Source of the DNA: Pyxidicoccus caerfyrddinensis
Lineage (GTDB): Bacteria; Myxococcota; Myxococcia; Myxococcales; Myxococcaceae
DNA length: 64,000 nt
Assembly: GCF_010894405.1 (NCBI RefSeq)
Contig: NZ_JAAIYA010000009.1
Location: 348,557 to 412,556 of the forward strand
Reading direction: 5' to 3'
Of this stretch, positions 52,090 to 60,613 are shown piece by piece. The notes beneath the pieces are model-generated. The model had not been told where the DNA came from. It was given only the letters and a program-made list of their open reading frames with translations, and did no database searches. The position numbers were made by a program, and so were the translations under genes. Position 1 is the stretch's first letter, and each line of letters starts with the position of its first letter.

Positions 52090-53132
52090 CGTCCGAGCAG
52101 ATGCGGCGCGTGGTCCACGCCATCTCCATTGGCACGGACCCGACCCCGCCGCCCATGGCCCGGATGGCCATCCGCTCCGCGCGGCCCGAGGTGACGGCCC
52201 CCATCCTCGCGAAGGAGCACGCGCGCTGGTGGACCGCGCCCAACGTGGTGGGCCTGTGCTTCGCGCCCAAGCTGAAGCGCGGGCGCGTGGACGACCTGGC
52301 GCTCCAGGTGCTGGTGCGCCTCAAGCGCCCGAAGAGCAAGGTGGCGGCGAGCCGCCGCATCCCCGACTCGGTGAGTGTAGAGGGCCTGGGGCTGCGCGGC
52401 CGTGTGCCCACCGACGTGCGCGAGGTGGGCGCGCCGTGGCTGGAGTCGCTCATCAGCAACGACCGCCCGGTGCTGCCGGGCTTCAGCATCAGCCACCGGC
52501 GGGGCGGCTCCGGCACGCTGGGGTGCGTGGTGCGCTCCACGGACACGGACGAACTGCTGGGCCTGTCCTGCGCGCACGTCATCGGCAACTACGGCCGCGG
52601 CGTCCCCGGGGACCGCGTGCTCGTCCCATCGCAGGAGGAGGCGAGAGACCATGGAGGCCTCGCGGCCGCCCGGTTCGGCACGCTCGTGCGCATGGGGCCG
52701 CTCGTCCCCGGCCGGGAGCAGGCCGCCACCAACGTGGACGCGGCGACGGTGCGCCCGGACAGACCCGGTCTGCTCGGCACGTCCATCGCCGTGCTGGACC
52801 TGACGCCCATCCGAATCAGGGATGACGTCCCCCTGGAGCTGCCGGTGCGGCTGGTGGGCGCCACCAGTGAGAAGGTGTCCGGCACCATCGCGGCGCTGCA
52901 CCTCACCATCGGCCTGCCCTACCCCACGGGGGACGGCGGCGAGCAGGTGCTCTGGTTCGCGGACCAGCTCGGCGTCACGCCCTGCACCCACCCGGGAGAC
53001 TCGGGGGCGCTCGTGGTGGACGAAGCGGGCGCGGCGGTGGGCCTCCACCAGGCGGGCGCCGAGGGCCTGAGCGTGTGCACGCCCATCCGCCGCGTGCTCG
53101 ACAGCGTCGGGTGCACCCTGACGGTGGAGTGA
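52080..53132 (+). CDS. Trypsin-fold serine protease
   Basis: About 350 residues with a chymotrypsin-like core: catalytic His166 in SCAHVIGN and Ser308 in HPGDSGALVVDEAG; the Asp is probably in NVDAATV or AVLDLTPI. The N-terminal ~110 residues have no signal peptide and no recognised domain, so export is not evident. I prefer the TTG at 52080, which overlaps the patatin gene end and has GGAG eight bases upstream, over the ATG at 52101, which has a poor ribosome site. Possible translational coupling to the patatin gene. Confidence 0.8.
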   Translation: MRLTSEQMRRVVHAISIGTDPTPPPMARMAIRSARPEVTAPILAKEHARWWTAPNVVGLCFAPKLKRGRVDDLALQVLVRLKRPKSKVAASRRIPDSVSVEGLGLRGRVPTDVREVGAPWLESLISNDRPVLPGFSISHRRGGSGTLGCVVRSTDTDELLGLSCAHVIGNYGRGVPGDRVLVPSQEEARDHGGLAAARFGTLVRMGPLVPGREQAATNVDAATVRPDRPGLLGTSIAVLDLTPIRIRDDVPLELPVRLVGATSEKVSGTIAALHLTIGLPYPTGDGGEQVLWFADQLGVTPCTHPGDSGALVVDEAGAAVGLHQAGAEGLSVCTPIRRVLDSVGCTLTVE

Positions 53133-53179
53133 GACTTATCCTTCCGGTGGGCGCCCTTCCCGGGCCCCCGCGTGAGCGC

Positions 53180-53815
53180 ATGGCCAACCCTTCCGTCATC
53201 CGCTGGGCCGTCATCCCCCTGGTGAGCCTGGGCATCCTGGTGCTCGCCGCCGCGCTGTCGTTCTGGCTCACCCGGCCCGTGGAGCCCCGCCCCGAGCCGG
53301 CCTCGCCGCCCTCCGTCGAGGCCGAGCGCCCTCCCGACCCCTCGATTCCCCCCATCGAGCCCCCCGCCGTCGTCCCGCCCCCGCCCTTCCCCTCCCACCC
53401 GAGCCAGCTCCCGACGACGACGGCCCCCGCTCCGGAGACGCCCGAGGCACCCGGCACGCGGCGCGTGGTGGAGGTCGAACCCGTCATCGAGGCCACCACC
53501 GGGCGCATCAGCCCCGACGACGTCCGCGCCGCCATCCGGGCCGTGACTCCGCTCGTGCAGCAATGTTTCGAGGACGCAGCACAGCGAAACCGGGGCCCAC
53601 AGACGGTGCGGCTGCGCTTCACGGTAGAGGGGAAAGAGGCGGAGGGGCAGATGACGGGAGGGGAATTGCTGGCGAGCACCATTCCGGACCCGATGGTGCA
53701 GGCGTGTGTGCTGGACTCGCTCCTGGACGCCCGGTTTCCCGCCCCGCCGGGTGGGGGGAAGGCAACGGTCGTCTACCCCTTCGAGTTCCGCGTACTGGGG
53801 GAGGCTGGCCGGTAG
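53180..53815 (+). CDS. TonB-like/AgmX-PglI C-terminal-domain protein
   Basis: A 211-residue membrane-anchored protein: one N-terminal helix (about 7-28), a long Pro-rich linker (about 35-115), and a C-terminal domain with Cys pairs (VTPLVQQCFEDAAQRN ... VQACVLDSLLDARFPAPPGGG) as in the AgmX/PglI family of myxobacteria, a TonB-like fold in envelope energy-coupling or motility proteins. ATG 53180, 47 bases after the protease gene. Confidence 0.82.
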   Translation: MANPSVIRWAVIPLVSLGILVLAAALSFWLTRPVEPRPEPASPPSVEAERPPDPSIPPIEPPAVVPPPPFPSHPSQLPTTTAPAPETPEAPGTRRVVEVEPVIEATTGRISPDDVRAAIRAVTPLVQQCFEDAAQRNRGPQTVRLRFTVEGKEAEGQMTGGELLASTIPDPMVQACVLDSLLDARFPAPPGGGKATVVYPFEFRVLGEAGR

Positions 53816-53853
53816 GGCCGGGTTTTGCGTAAGGTGGCGCTCCCCCACCCTTC

Positions 53854-54690
53854 ATGCCTGTCACCGTCGAACAGCTTGGGACCCAGGACGCGGAAGCCCT
53901 GCGGGCGCTGCTTTCGAAGGACCCGGTCCACAACCTCTACCTGCTGGGGTTGCTGGAGGAGTTCGGCATCGCCCCGCGCGGGCGGGTGCCCTTCGCCTTC
54001 TACGGGCGCTTCGACAACCAGGTCCTCACCGCCGCCGTCTTCGTAGGTGGCGAGGGCGGGCTGGTGGTGCCCAGCGCGAGCGACGCCAGCGCCACCAGCG
54101 TCATCGCGGACGCGCTGGCCTCGTCGCTGAAGCTGCGCGGCACGGTGGGGGACAAGTCCGCGGTGGACGCGCTGGTGCGCAGCCTGTGCCAGGGCAAGCC
54201 GCGCCTGTCGCGCACGCAGCGGCTGTTCAGCGTGTCCGCGGATGATTTGGGCCCCTTCACCAACCCGCTGCTGCGGCTGGCGCGCGAGGAGGACCTGCCC
54301 CGGCTGTTGCCCCTGGCCCAGGGCTTCGTGCGCGAGGCCCTGGAGCGAGACCCGCTGGCGGAGGACCCGCGCGGCTACGAGGCCCGCGTCATCCAGCGCG
54401 TGCGCCAGCGCCGCACGTACGTGCTGGAGGAGGCGGGCGGGCTGGTGTTCAAGGTCGACATCGGCAGCCGCTCCCAGTACGGCGCGGAGCTGGAGGGGCT
54501 CTACACGCTGCCGGCCGAGCGGAAGAAGGGCCACGCCACGCTGTGCCTGGGCCAGATTTCCCGGCACCTGCTGTCCTCGCTGCCGCGGCTGACGATGCGC
54601 ATCGACGAGCGCGACGAGAGCTCCGCCCGCATCGCCCGCAAGGTCGGCTACCTGGCCGGCCGCACCCAGCGGCTCGTCCTGGTCGACTAG
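53854..54690 (+). CDS. GNAT acetyltransferase with DUF4081-like N-domain
   Basis: A 278-residue protein. The N-terminal ~130 residues match the DUF4081-like domain that precedes some GNAT domains (ALRALLSKDPVHNLYLLGLLEEFG). The C-terminal GNAT domain (about 140-278) shows VFKVDIGSRSQYGAELEGLYTLP and SARIARKVGYLAGR with the acetyl-CoA loop around ERKKGHATLCLG. Substrate unknown. Followed after 30 bases by miaE. Confidence 0.82.
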   Translation: MPVTVEQLGTQDAEALRALLSKDPVHNLYLLGLLEEFGIAPRGRVPFAFYGRFDNQVLTAAVFVGGEGGLVVPSASDASATSVIADALASSLKLRGTVGDKSAVDALVRSLCQGKPRLSRTQRLFSVSADDLGPFTNPLLRLAREEDLPRLLPLAQGFVREALERDPLAEDPRGYEARVIQRVRQRRTYVLEEAGGLVFKVDIGSRSQYGAELEGLYTLPAERKKGHATLCLGQISRHLLSSLPRLTMRIDERDESSARIARKVGYLAGRTQRLVLVD

Positions 54691-54720
54691 CCCCGGCTGC
54701 CCTACAGTCCGCGGCCGTCC

Positions 54721-55344
54721 ATGAGCCGTCCCACGCCTTCCCGCCGTCCCCTCTCCGGAGAGGGTCCCGTCATCCTCCACGCCGCCACCGACGCGCGCTG
54801 GCTGCCGCTGGCGCTCGATCGCTTCGACGAGGTGCTGGTGGACCACGCCCATTGCGAGAAGAAGGCCGCCGCCAACGCGCTGTCCCTGCTCCAGATGTAC
54901 CCGGACCTGCCGGGGCTGCCGTCGCAGATGGCCCGCCTGGCCCGCGAGGAGAGTGCCCACCTGGCCAAGGTGCTGGAGTTGATGGAAGCGCGCGGCCTGA
55001 CGCTGACGAAGGACTCCGGGGACCCGTACGCGCAGGCCCTGCAGAAGCTGGTGCGCACGCCGTCCGCGGAGCGCCGCGTGGACCGGCTCCTGGTGGCCGC
55101 CGTCATCGAGGCCCGCTCGTGCGAGCGCCTCTCACTGCTCGCAGAGGGGCTCACCGACCCGGCGCTCGCGCGCTTCTACGGGGAGCTGGCCCAGTCCGAG
55201 GACGGGCACCAGTCCCTCTTCTTCCGGCTCGCCGTCACCGCCGCCAACGGCGACGAGGCCACCGTGCGCGAGCGGCTGGAGTGGATGCTGGAGCACGAGG
55301 CCCGCGTCATCACCGACGTGGGCCTGCGCGCCGCCATCCACTGA
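54721..55344 (+). CDS. miaE: tRNA 2-methylthio-N6-isopentenyladenosine hydroxylase
   Basis: A 207-residue ferritin-like di-iron monooxygenase that hydroxylates ms2i6A37 in tRNA. Ligand motifs: VDHAHCEKKAA, AREESAHLAKVLELM, VIEARSCERLSLL and SEDGHQSLFFRL, matching the E, ExxH, E, ExxH pattern of MiaE. Length fits. Requires O2, in keeping with an aerobic lifestyle. Convergent with the SLC13 transporter gene, four bases apart. Confidence 0.92.
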   Translation: MSRPTPSRRPLSGEGPVILHAATDARWLPLALDRFDEVLVDHAHCEKKAAANALSLLQMYPDLPGLPSQMARLAREESAHLAKVLELMEARGLTLTKDSGDPYAQALQKLVRTPSAERRVDRLLVAAVIEARSCERLSLLAEGLTDPALARFYGELAQSEDGHQSLFFRLAVTAANGDEATVRERLEWMLEHEARVITDVGLRAAIH

Positions 55345-55348
55345 ATCC

Positions 55349-57214
55349 TCACGGCCCCGGGCTCGCGGGAGCCACGACACTCACCGGCGTTCCCCGCGCG
55401 GGTGCCTCGCGGCTCGCGGCCTTGAAGGGCCACACCCAGGGCACGGCCACCACCAGCGCGGCCACGAGCAGTGCGGTGAGCGGCGTGCCCAACCGGAAGA
55501 AGTCCGTGAAGCGGTAGTGCCCCGGGCCGTAGACGAGCACGCAGCTGGGCTCCAGCGGGGTGATGAACGAGCAGCTCGCCGCCAGCGTCACGCCCATGGC
55601 GAAGGGGCGTGGGTCCACGCCGAGCTGCTGCGCGGCGTTGATGGCCACCGGCAGCACCACCAGCGCCGCGGCCTGGTTGCTCATGGGCGCCGACAGGACG
55701 ATGGTCAGCACCATCAGCAGCGCCATCACCGTGCGCGGCCCGCCGTACGCCCCCAGCTCCGCCACCGCGTTGCCGATGAACTTCCCCGCACCGCTCTCCT
55801 CCATGGCCAGGCCCAGCGCCATCATGGAGCCGATGAGCAGCACCACGCGCCAGTCCACCCGGAAGGCGATGCGCGCGTCCACGCACCCGGTGGCAATCAT
55901 CGCCAGCATGCCGGTGAGCCCCGCCACCGACAGCGGCACCACGTCCAGCGTCCCCGCCCCCAGCGCCCCCAGGAAGAGCACCACCGCCAGGAGCGCCTTG
56001 CGGTGACGAGGAGGCTGGTACTCATGGCCGCCGAGCACCACCAGGTTGGCGCCCTTCGCCAGCTCCGACACCTTCTCCTTCGGCCCGCGCAACAGCAGCA
56101 CGTCGCCCACCGACAGCGGCATCATCGACAGCGAGCGCTCTCCGAAGATGCGCCCCAGCAGCTGCAGCTTGGTGACGCGTTGGATGGCCGGCTTGCGGTG
56201 CAGCGCCAGCGCCACCAGGCCGTAGCGCTCCAGGAACAGCGTCTCCTTCAGGCTGCGCCCCGTCAGCGGGCTGCCCTGCGGCACGCTGGCTTCAATCAGG
56301 ACGGTGTCCTTGTCGCTCAGCTCGGTGTCCGACAGCCTCACGTCCGGCCGGATTTCGATGCCGCGCAGGTCCTTCACCCGGAGGATGTCCTCGCGGTTGC
56401 CCTCGACGATGAGGCGCTCGTCGCCGTGCAGCCGGTAGTTCGGCACCGCCGGCAACGTCTGCCCATCGCGGATGATGCCGATGACGCGCAGGCCGAGTCC
56501 CTCCGTGATGTCCGCCAGCTCCTTGCCCACGTAGCGCGAGTCCGCTGGCAGCATCGCCTCCGTGAGGTAGTCGCGCAGCGTCCAGTCCTCCACGCTCCCC
56601 TGCCCCTCGCGAGACGGCAGCAGCAGCGGCCCCAGCAGCACCACCACGAGGATGCCGATGACACACAGCGGGAGGCCCACCGGCGCCAGCTCCGCCACGC
56701 CGATGGGCGGCATCCCCATGCGCTGCAGCGCCGCGGACACCACCAGGTTGGTGGACGTGCCGTAGAGGAAGATCATCCCGCCCAGCATCGACGCGTAGGC
56801 CAGCGGCAGCAGCACCTTGCTCTTGGGCACCTTGGCCCGATGCGCGGCGCCAATGGCCACCGGCAGGAAGGCCGCCGTCGTCACTGTGTTGGAGATGATG
56901 GAGGAGAAGGCCGCCACCGCCACCATCATCGCCATGACGAACGTCTGGTGGCCGAAGCGGGCGAAGAAGGCCAGGCGCTGCCCGATGAGCTGCACCACGC
57001 CCGTGGAGGCGAGCCCCTGCGTCATGGCCAGCAGCGTGAAGATGAAGATGACCGTGTCGTTGCTGAAGCCCTCGAAGGCCTGCTGCGGCGTGAGCACGCC
57101 CGTCAGTGCGAGCAGGCACACCACCACCAGCGAGCTGACCTCGATGGGAATGGTGTCGAAGGAGAACAGCACCAGCGCGACGACGACGATGCCGAGGACG
57201 ATGGCGATGGTCAT
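55349..57214 (-). CDS. SLC13-type anion transporter with RCK_C domains
   Basis: A 621-residue membrane carrier with 11-12 helices in two halves (CitMHS/Na-sulfate symporter fold; SNTVTTAAFLPVAIGAAH and SNQAAALVVLPVAINAAQ are the paired signature loops). Between them are two TrkA_C/RCK_C cytosolic domains (about 215-300 and 310-400: RYVGKELADITEGLGLRVIG; SPLTGRSLKETLFLERYGL). The substrate is likely sulfate, dicarboxylate or arsenite-like anion; not resolvable by eye. ATG 57214, chosen because the first helix follows; the open frame upstream runs into the direct repeat. Confidence 0.9.
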   Translation of the reverse strand: MTIAIVLGIVVVALVLFSFDTIPIEVSSLVVVCLLALTGVLTPQQAFEGFSNDTVIFIFTLLAMTQGLASTGVVQLIGQRLAFFARFGHQTFVMAMMVAVAAFSSIISNTVTTAAFLPVAIGAAHRAKVPKSKVLLPLAYASMLGGMIFLYGTSTNLVVSAALQRMGMPPIGVAELAPVGLPLCVIGILVVVLLGPLLLPSREGQGSVEDWTLRDYLTEAMLPADSRYVGKELADITEGLGLRVIGIIRDGQTLPAVPNYRLHGDERLIVEGNREDILRVKDLRGIEIRPDVRLSDTELSDKDTVLIEASVPQGSPLTGRSLKETLFLERYGLVALALHRKPAIQRVTKLQLLGRIFGERSLSMMPLSVGDVLLLRGPKEKVSELAKGANLVVLGGHEYQPPRHRKALLAVVLFLGALGAGTLDVVPLSVAGLTGMLAMIATGCVDARIAFRVDWRVVLLIGSMMALGLAMEESGAGKFIGNAVAELGAYGGPRTVMALLMVLTIVLSAPMSNQAAALVVLPVAINAAQQLGVDPRPFAMGVTLAASCSFITPLEPSCVLVYGPGHYRFTDFFRLGTPLTALLVAALVVAVPWVWPFKAASREAPARGTPVSVVAPASPGP

Positions 57215-57250
57215 GGGCCCACCACCAACCTGTGTTCTCCCCCCTCGCGG

Positions 57251-57354
57251 GGTGAGCCCCCTGGCGCACTGCACCGTCAATTACTGGAAGCCCGGCCGCT
57301 GATACGTGGAATCAGGAGAGCCCTGTCCGGAAGGCCGTTTCACCGCCGGACGCC
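57251..57354. repeat. Imperfect direct repeat, copy 1 (upstream of rpn gene)
   Basis: 104 bases starting GGTGAGCCCC and ending GCCGGACGCC, matching the copy at 58440-58542 in the same orientation with about a dozen substitutions and one single-base gap. The central part (TACTGGAAGCCCGG, GAGAGCCCTGTC) is nearly perfect. The two copies bracket the Rpn-family gene. Confidence 0.85.
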
Positions 57355-57420
57355 CCCTCGCGAGCACAGCCACCCGAAGGTCTCCCGTCTGGCCCGACGC
57401 GTGCTTTGGGCCCGGCCACC

Positions 57421-58416
57421 ATGTCCGGCCCGCACGACCTCTTCGTCCGCTACACCTTTGGCCATCCCGAGCGGGCCGCGGCCGAGCTGCGCGCCGTGCT
57501 GCCCGCGCACGTCGTCTCCGCCGTGGACTGGACGTCTCTGCGCAGAGAGCCCGGCAGCGTCGTGGACCCGGAACTGCGAGAAACCGAGAGCGACCTGCTC
57601 TTCACGGCGCGCCTGCGCACCGGCCACCCGCTGCTGCTGTACGTGCTGCTGGAGCACCAGTCCACGGTGGACCGGTGGATGGCGCTGCGCATGCTGCGCT
57701 ACGTGGTGCGCCAGCTGGAGCGCTGGCGCCAGGAGCACCCGGACAGCACCGAGCTCCCGCCCATCCTCCCGCTCGTCATGTACCACGGGCCGGAAGGGGC
57801 CTGGACGGCGCCACGCCGGGTGGAGGAGCTCTTCGCGTTGCCGGAGAAAGGGCGGGCACGGTGGCGAGCGCTGGTACCGCGCTTCGAGTACCTGCTCGAT
57901 GACCTGACAGCGGAGCGCGAGGAAGCGCTGAGCTCGCGCCCCGGGCCGCCCCTGGCCCGGCTGGCGTGGCTGGCATTGCGGTACGGGCGCAGCAGGACGC
58001 TGGCGCGGAAACTGCCGGAGTGGGTGGCGCTCTTCGCGCAGGTGCAGGCAGGTCCCGAAGGCACCGAGGGGTTGGTGGTGCTCATCCGGTACCTCTTGTT
58101 GATAGGAAACGAGGCCGCGCGTGAAGCAACCAGGCAGGTGTTACATTCGGTGCTGGGTGAGCAGCGCACGGAGGAACTGATGCGGGGCTACGGCGAGGAA
58201 CTCATCGAGCGGGGACGCCAGCAGGGACTGGCACAGGGAGTGACTCGCGCACGTGCCGAGGACATCCTGAGGATCCTCACCGCGCGGGGCGTGCCGCTGG
58301 ACGAAGCGGCCCGGCAGCGCATCCTCACCTGCGCGGACATGGCCACGCTGGACCGCTGGTTCGACAAGTCCCTGAACGCCACCACCCTCGCCGCGGTGTT
58401 CGACGACATGCAGTAG
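57421..58416 (+). CDS. Rpn-family recombination-promoting nuclease/putative transposase
   Basis: A 331-residue protein of the Rpn (PF04754, transposase_31/YhgA-like) family: PHDLFVRYTFGHPERAA, DWTSLRREPGSVVDPELRETESDLLF, LLLYVLLEHQSTVD, ILPLVMYHGPEGAW. Conserved D...E...Q..D residues are those of a PD-(D/E)XK nuclease. Rpn proteins from E. coli promote RecA-independent recombination; others act as toxins or phage defence. The C-terminus has the family's small helical repeat region (EELIERGRQQGLAQGVTRARAEDIL). ATG 57421. Flanked by direct repeats, consistent with mobility or local duplication. Confidence 0.9.
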   Translation: MSGPHDLFVRYTFGHPERAAAELRAVLPAHVVSAVDWTSLRREPGSVVDPELRETESDLLFTARLRTGHPLLLYVLLEHQSTVDRWMALRMLRYVVRQLERWRQEHPDSTELPPILPLVMYHGPEGAWTAPRRVEELFALPEKGRARWRALVPRFEYLLDDLTAEREEALSSRPGPPLARLAWLALRYGRSRTLARKLPEWVALFAQVQAGPEGTEGLVVLIRYLLLIGNEAAREATRQVLHSVLGEQRTEELMRGYGEELIERGRQQGLAQGVTRARAEDILRILTARGVPLDEAARQRILTCADMATLDRWFDKSLNATTLAAVFDDMQ

Positions 58417-58439
58417 CCGCTGACGCGCTCTCCGTACGC

Positions 58440-58542
58440 GGTGAGCCCCTGGCGCACTGCGCCGTCAACTACTGGAAGCCCGGTCGCTGATAAGTGGAAT
58501 TAGGAGAGCCCTGTCTGGTGGCCCGGTTGACTGCCGGACGCC
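58440..58542. repeat. Imperfect direct repeat, copy 2 (upstream of pckG)
   Basis: 103 bases matching copy 1 (57251-57354). It lies between the rpn stop and the pckG leader; the two copies are 1189 bases apart start to start, and the rpn gene is the only gene between them. No short target duplication or inverted termini were seen beyond the repeat. Confidence 0.85.
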
Positions 58543-58657
58543 AGTTGCATTCCCGGCCTCCTTCCAGAAGGTTTGTCGTCTCTCCCGTTGGTAGGTTCCG
58601 GCCCCCTTGGGACCGTACGCGGGAATCCCTATTTCGAGACGACACGAGGATACTTCG

Positions 58658-60454
58658 ATGGCTTCGACGCAAGCGGCGGCGGTGGGTGAGAAGGCCCCCA
58701 CGAAGAACCCCACGCTCCTGGCCTGGGTGGCCAAGATGGCCCAGATGACCCAGCCGGACAGCATCGTCTGGTGCGACGGCTCCGAGGAGGAGAAGAAGCG
58801 CCTGACGGACCAGGCGGTGAAGGAGGGAATCCTCATCCCCCTGAACCAGCAGAAGCGCCCGGGCTGCTATCTGCACCGCTCCAACCCCAATGACGTGGCG
58901 CGCGTGGAGCACCTCACGTTCATCTGTACGCCCAACAAGACGGACGCCGGCCCCACCAACAACTGGATGGACCCGGACGAGGCGTACACCAAGCTGGGCC
59001 AGCACTTCGACGGCGCCATGAAGGGCCGCACCATGTACGTGGTGCCCTACGCCATGGGCCCCATCGGCAGCCCCTTCACCAAGATTGGCGTGGAGCTGAC
59101 CGACAGCGTCTACGTGGTGCTCAACATGCGGATCATGGCCCGCATGGGGAAGCAGGCGCTGGACATGCTGGGCGACAGCGACGACTTCAACCGCGGCCTG
59201 CACAGCACCGGCGACGTGAACCCGGACCGCCGCTACATCTGCCACTTCCCCCAGGACAACACCATCTGGAGCTTCGGCTCGGGATATGGCGGCAACGTGC
59301 TGCTCGGGAAGAAATGCCTCGCGCTGCGCATCGGCAGCTACCTGGGCCGCGAGGAGGGGTGGCTCGCCGAGCACATGCTCATCCTCGGCGTCACCAGCCC
59401 CAAGGGTGAGACGACCTACGTCGCCGCCGCCTTCCCGTCCGCCTGCGGCAAGACGAACTTCGCGATGCTGATTCCTCCGGCCGAGGAGTACAAGGGCTGG
59501 AAGATCGAGACGGTCGGCGACGACATCGCCTGGATGCGCCCCGGTCCGGATGGCCGCCTGTACGCCATCAACCCCGAGGCCGGCTACTTCGGCGTCGTCC
59601 CCGGCACCAACTACAAGACCAACCCCAACGCGATGGAGACCATCGCCAAGGACACCCTCTTCACCAACGTGGCGATGACGGCCGACGGTGACGTGTGGTG
59701 GGAGGGCAAGGACGGCGAGGTGCCGGACGAGCTCACCGACTGGCAGGGCCGGCCCTGGAAGAAGGGCAGCACGGAGAAGGCGGCGCACCCGAACAGCCGC
59801 TTCACCGCGCCCATGTCCAACAACCCGGTGCTGAGCTCCAAGGCCAATGACCCGATGGGCGTGCCCATCTCCGCCCTCATCTTCGGCGGCCGCCGCTCCA
59901 ACACCGTCCCGCTCGTCATCCAGGCGTTCAACTGGACGCACGGCGTGTTCCTCGGCGCCACCATGGGCAGCGAGACGACGGCCGCCGCCACCGGCAAGGT
60001 CGGCGTCGTGCGCCGCGACCCCATGGCCATGCTGCCCTTCTGCGGCTACCACATGGGCGACTACCTCCAGCACTGGCTGGACATGCAGAAGGCCATCCCC
60101 CAGCTGCCGAAGATCTTCCAGGTCAACTGGTTCCGGCAGGACAAGAACGGCAAGTTCGTGTGGCCGGGCTTCGGGGACAACATGCGCGTGCTCGAGTGGA
60201 TCGTGAACCGCGTCCACGGCCGCGTCCCCACGAAGGAGACGCTGCTGGGCTGGGTGCCGCGCTCCGACGAGGGCCTCAACCTCAAGGGCCTGGACATCTC
60301 CGCCGAGGCCGTCGCCGAGGCCACCTCCATCAAGGAGGACGAGTGGAAGGCCGAGCTGAAGAGCCAGGAGGTCTTCTTCGAGCAGCTGGGCACCAAGGCC
60401 CCCGAGGCCCTCATGCTCCAGCGCAAGCTGCTCATCTCCCGCCTGGAGACCTGA
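58658..60454 (+). CDS. pckG: Phosphoenolpyruvate carboxykinase (GTP)
   Basis: A 598-residue GTP-dependent PEPCK (oxaloacetate + GTP to PEP + CO2 + GDP) for gluconeogenesis from amino acids and lipids, a main carbon route in myxobacteria. The reactive-cysteine P-loop is SACGKTN with Cys263; other blocks include FGSGYGGNVLLGKKC, GDDIAWM, NPEAGYFGVVPGTN and MGSETTAAATGKVGVVRRDP. ATG 58658 with GAGGA eight bases upstream. The leader contains direct-repeat copy 2 and about 115 further bases. Confidence 0.97.
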   Translation: MASTQAAAVGEKAPTKNPTLLAWVAKMAQMTQPDSIVWCDGSEEEKKRLTDQAVKEGILIPLNQQKRPGCYLHRSNPNDVARVEHLTFICTPNKTDAGPTNNWMDPDEAYTKLGQHFDGAMKGRTMYVVPYAMGPIGSPFTKIGVELTDSVYVVLNMRIMARMGKQALDMLGDSDDFNRGLHSTGDVNPDRRYICHFPQDNTIWSFGSGYGGNVLLGKKCLALRIGSYLGREEGWLAEHMLILGVTSPKGETTYVAAAFPSACGKTNFAMLIPPAEEYKGWKIETVGDDIAWMRPGPDGRLYAINPEAGYFGVVPGTNYKTNPNAMETIAKDTLFTNVAMTADGDVWWEGKDGEVPDELTDWQGRPWKKGSTEKAAHPNSRFTAPMSNNPVLSSKANDPMGVPISALIFGGRRSNTVPLVIQAFNWTHGVFLGATMGSETTAAATGKVGVVRRDPMAMLPFCGYHMGDYLQHWLDMQKAIPQLPKIFQVNWFRQDKNGKFVWPGFGDNMRVLEWIVNRVHGRVPTKETLLGWVPRSDEGLNLKGLDISAEAVAEATSIKEDEWKAELKSQEVFFEQLGTKAPEALMLQRKLLISRLET

Positions 60455-60497
60455 GCCGCCCTGTAGCGCGCTGAAGCCGTCGTCCGGGGCTTCCTTT

Positions 60498-60551
60498 CGG
60501 GGCCGCTACCCGCCTGCTCATGCCGGGCGTGGGGCGGCCCCGGTGTCTTTT
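60498..60551 (+). terminator. Putative pckG terminator
   Basis: Inverted repeat CGGGGCCGC (60498-60506) and GCGGCCCCG (60534-60542), nine pairs, with an inner CCCG/CGGG in the loop, followed by TTTT at 60548-60551. Placed 44 bases after the pckG stop. A reasonable intrinsic terminator for so GC-rich a genome. Confidence 0.5.
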
Positions 60552-60613
60552 CACGGGAAGTGAAGGCGGCCTCTTCGCCGTGCGGGCGGCTCCGGGCTAG
60601 GCTCGGGGTCACC

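Noticed and set aside
55517..57907. 796-codon plus-strand frame across the SLC13 gene and into rpn
   Set aside because: Antisense to the transporter and out of frame with rpn; no domain content.
57251..58542. The rpn region as a complete insertion sequence
   Set aside because: The flanking repeats are direct, not inverted, and no short target-site duplication is visible; evidence supports only a repeat-bracketed gene.
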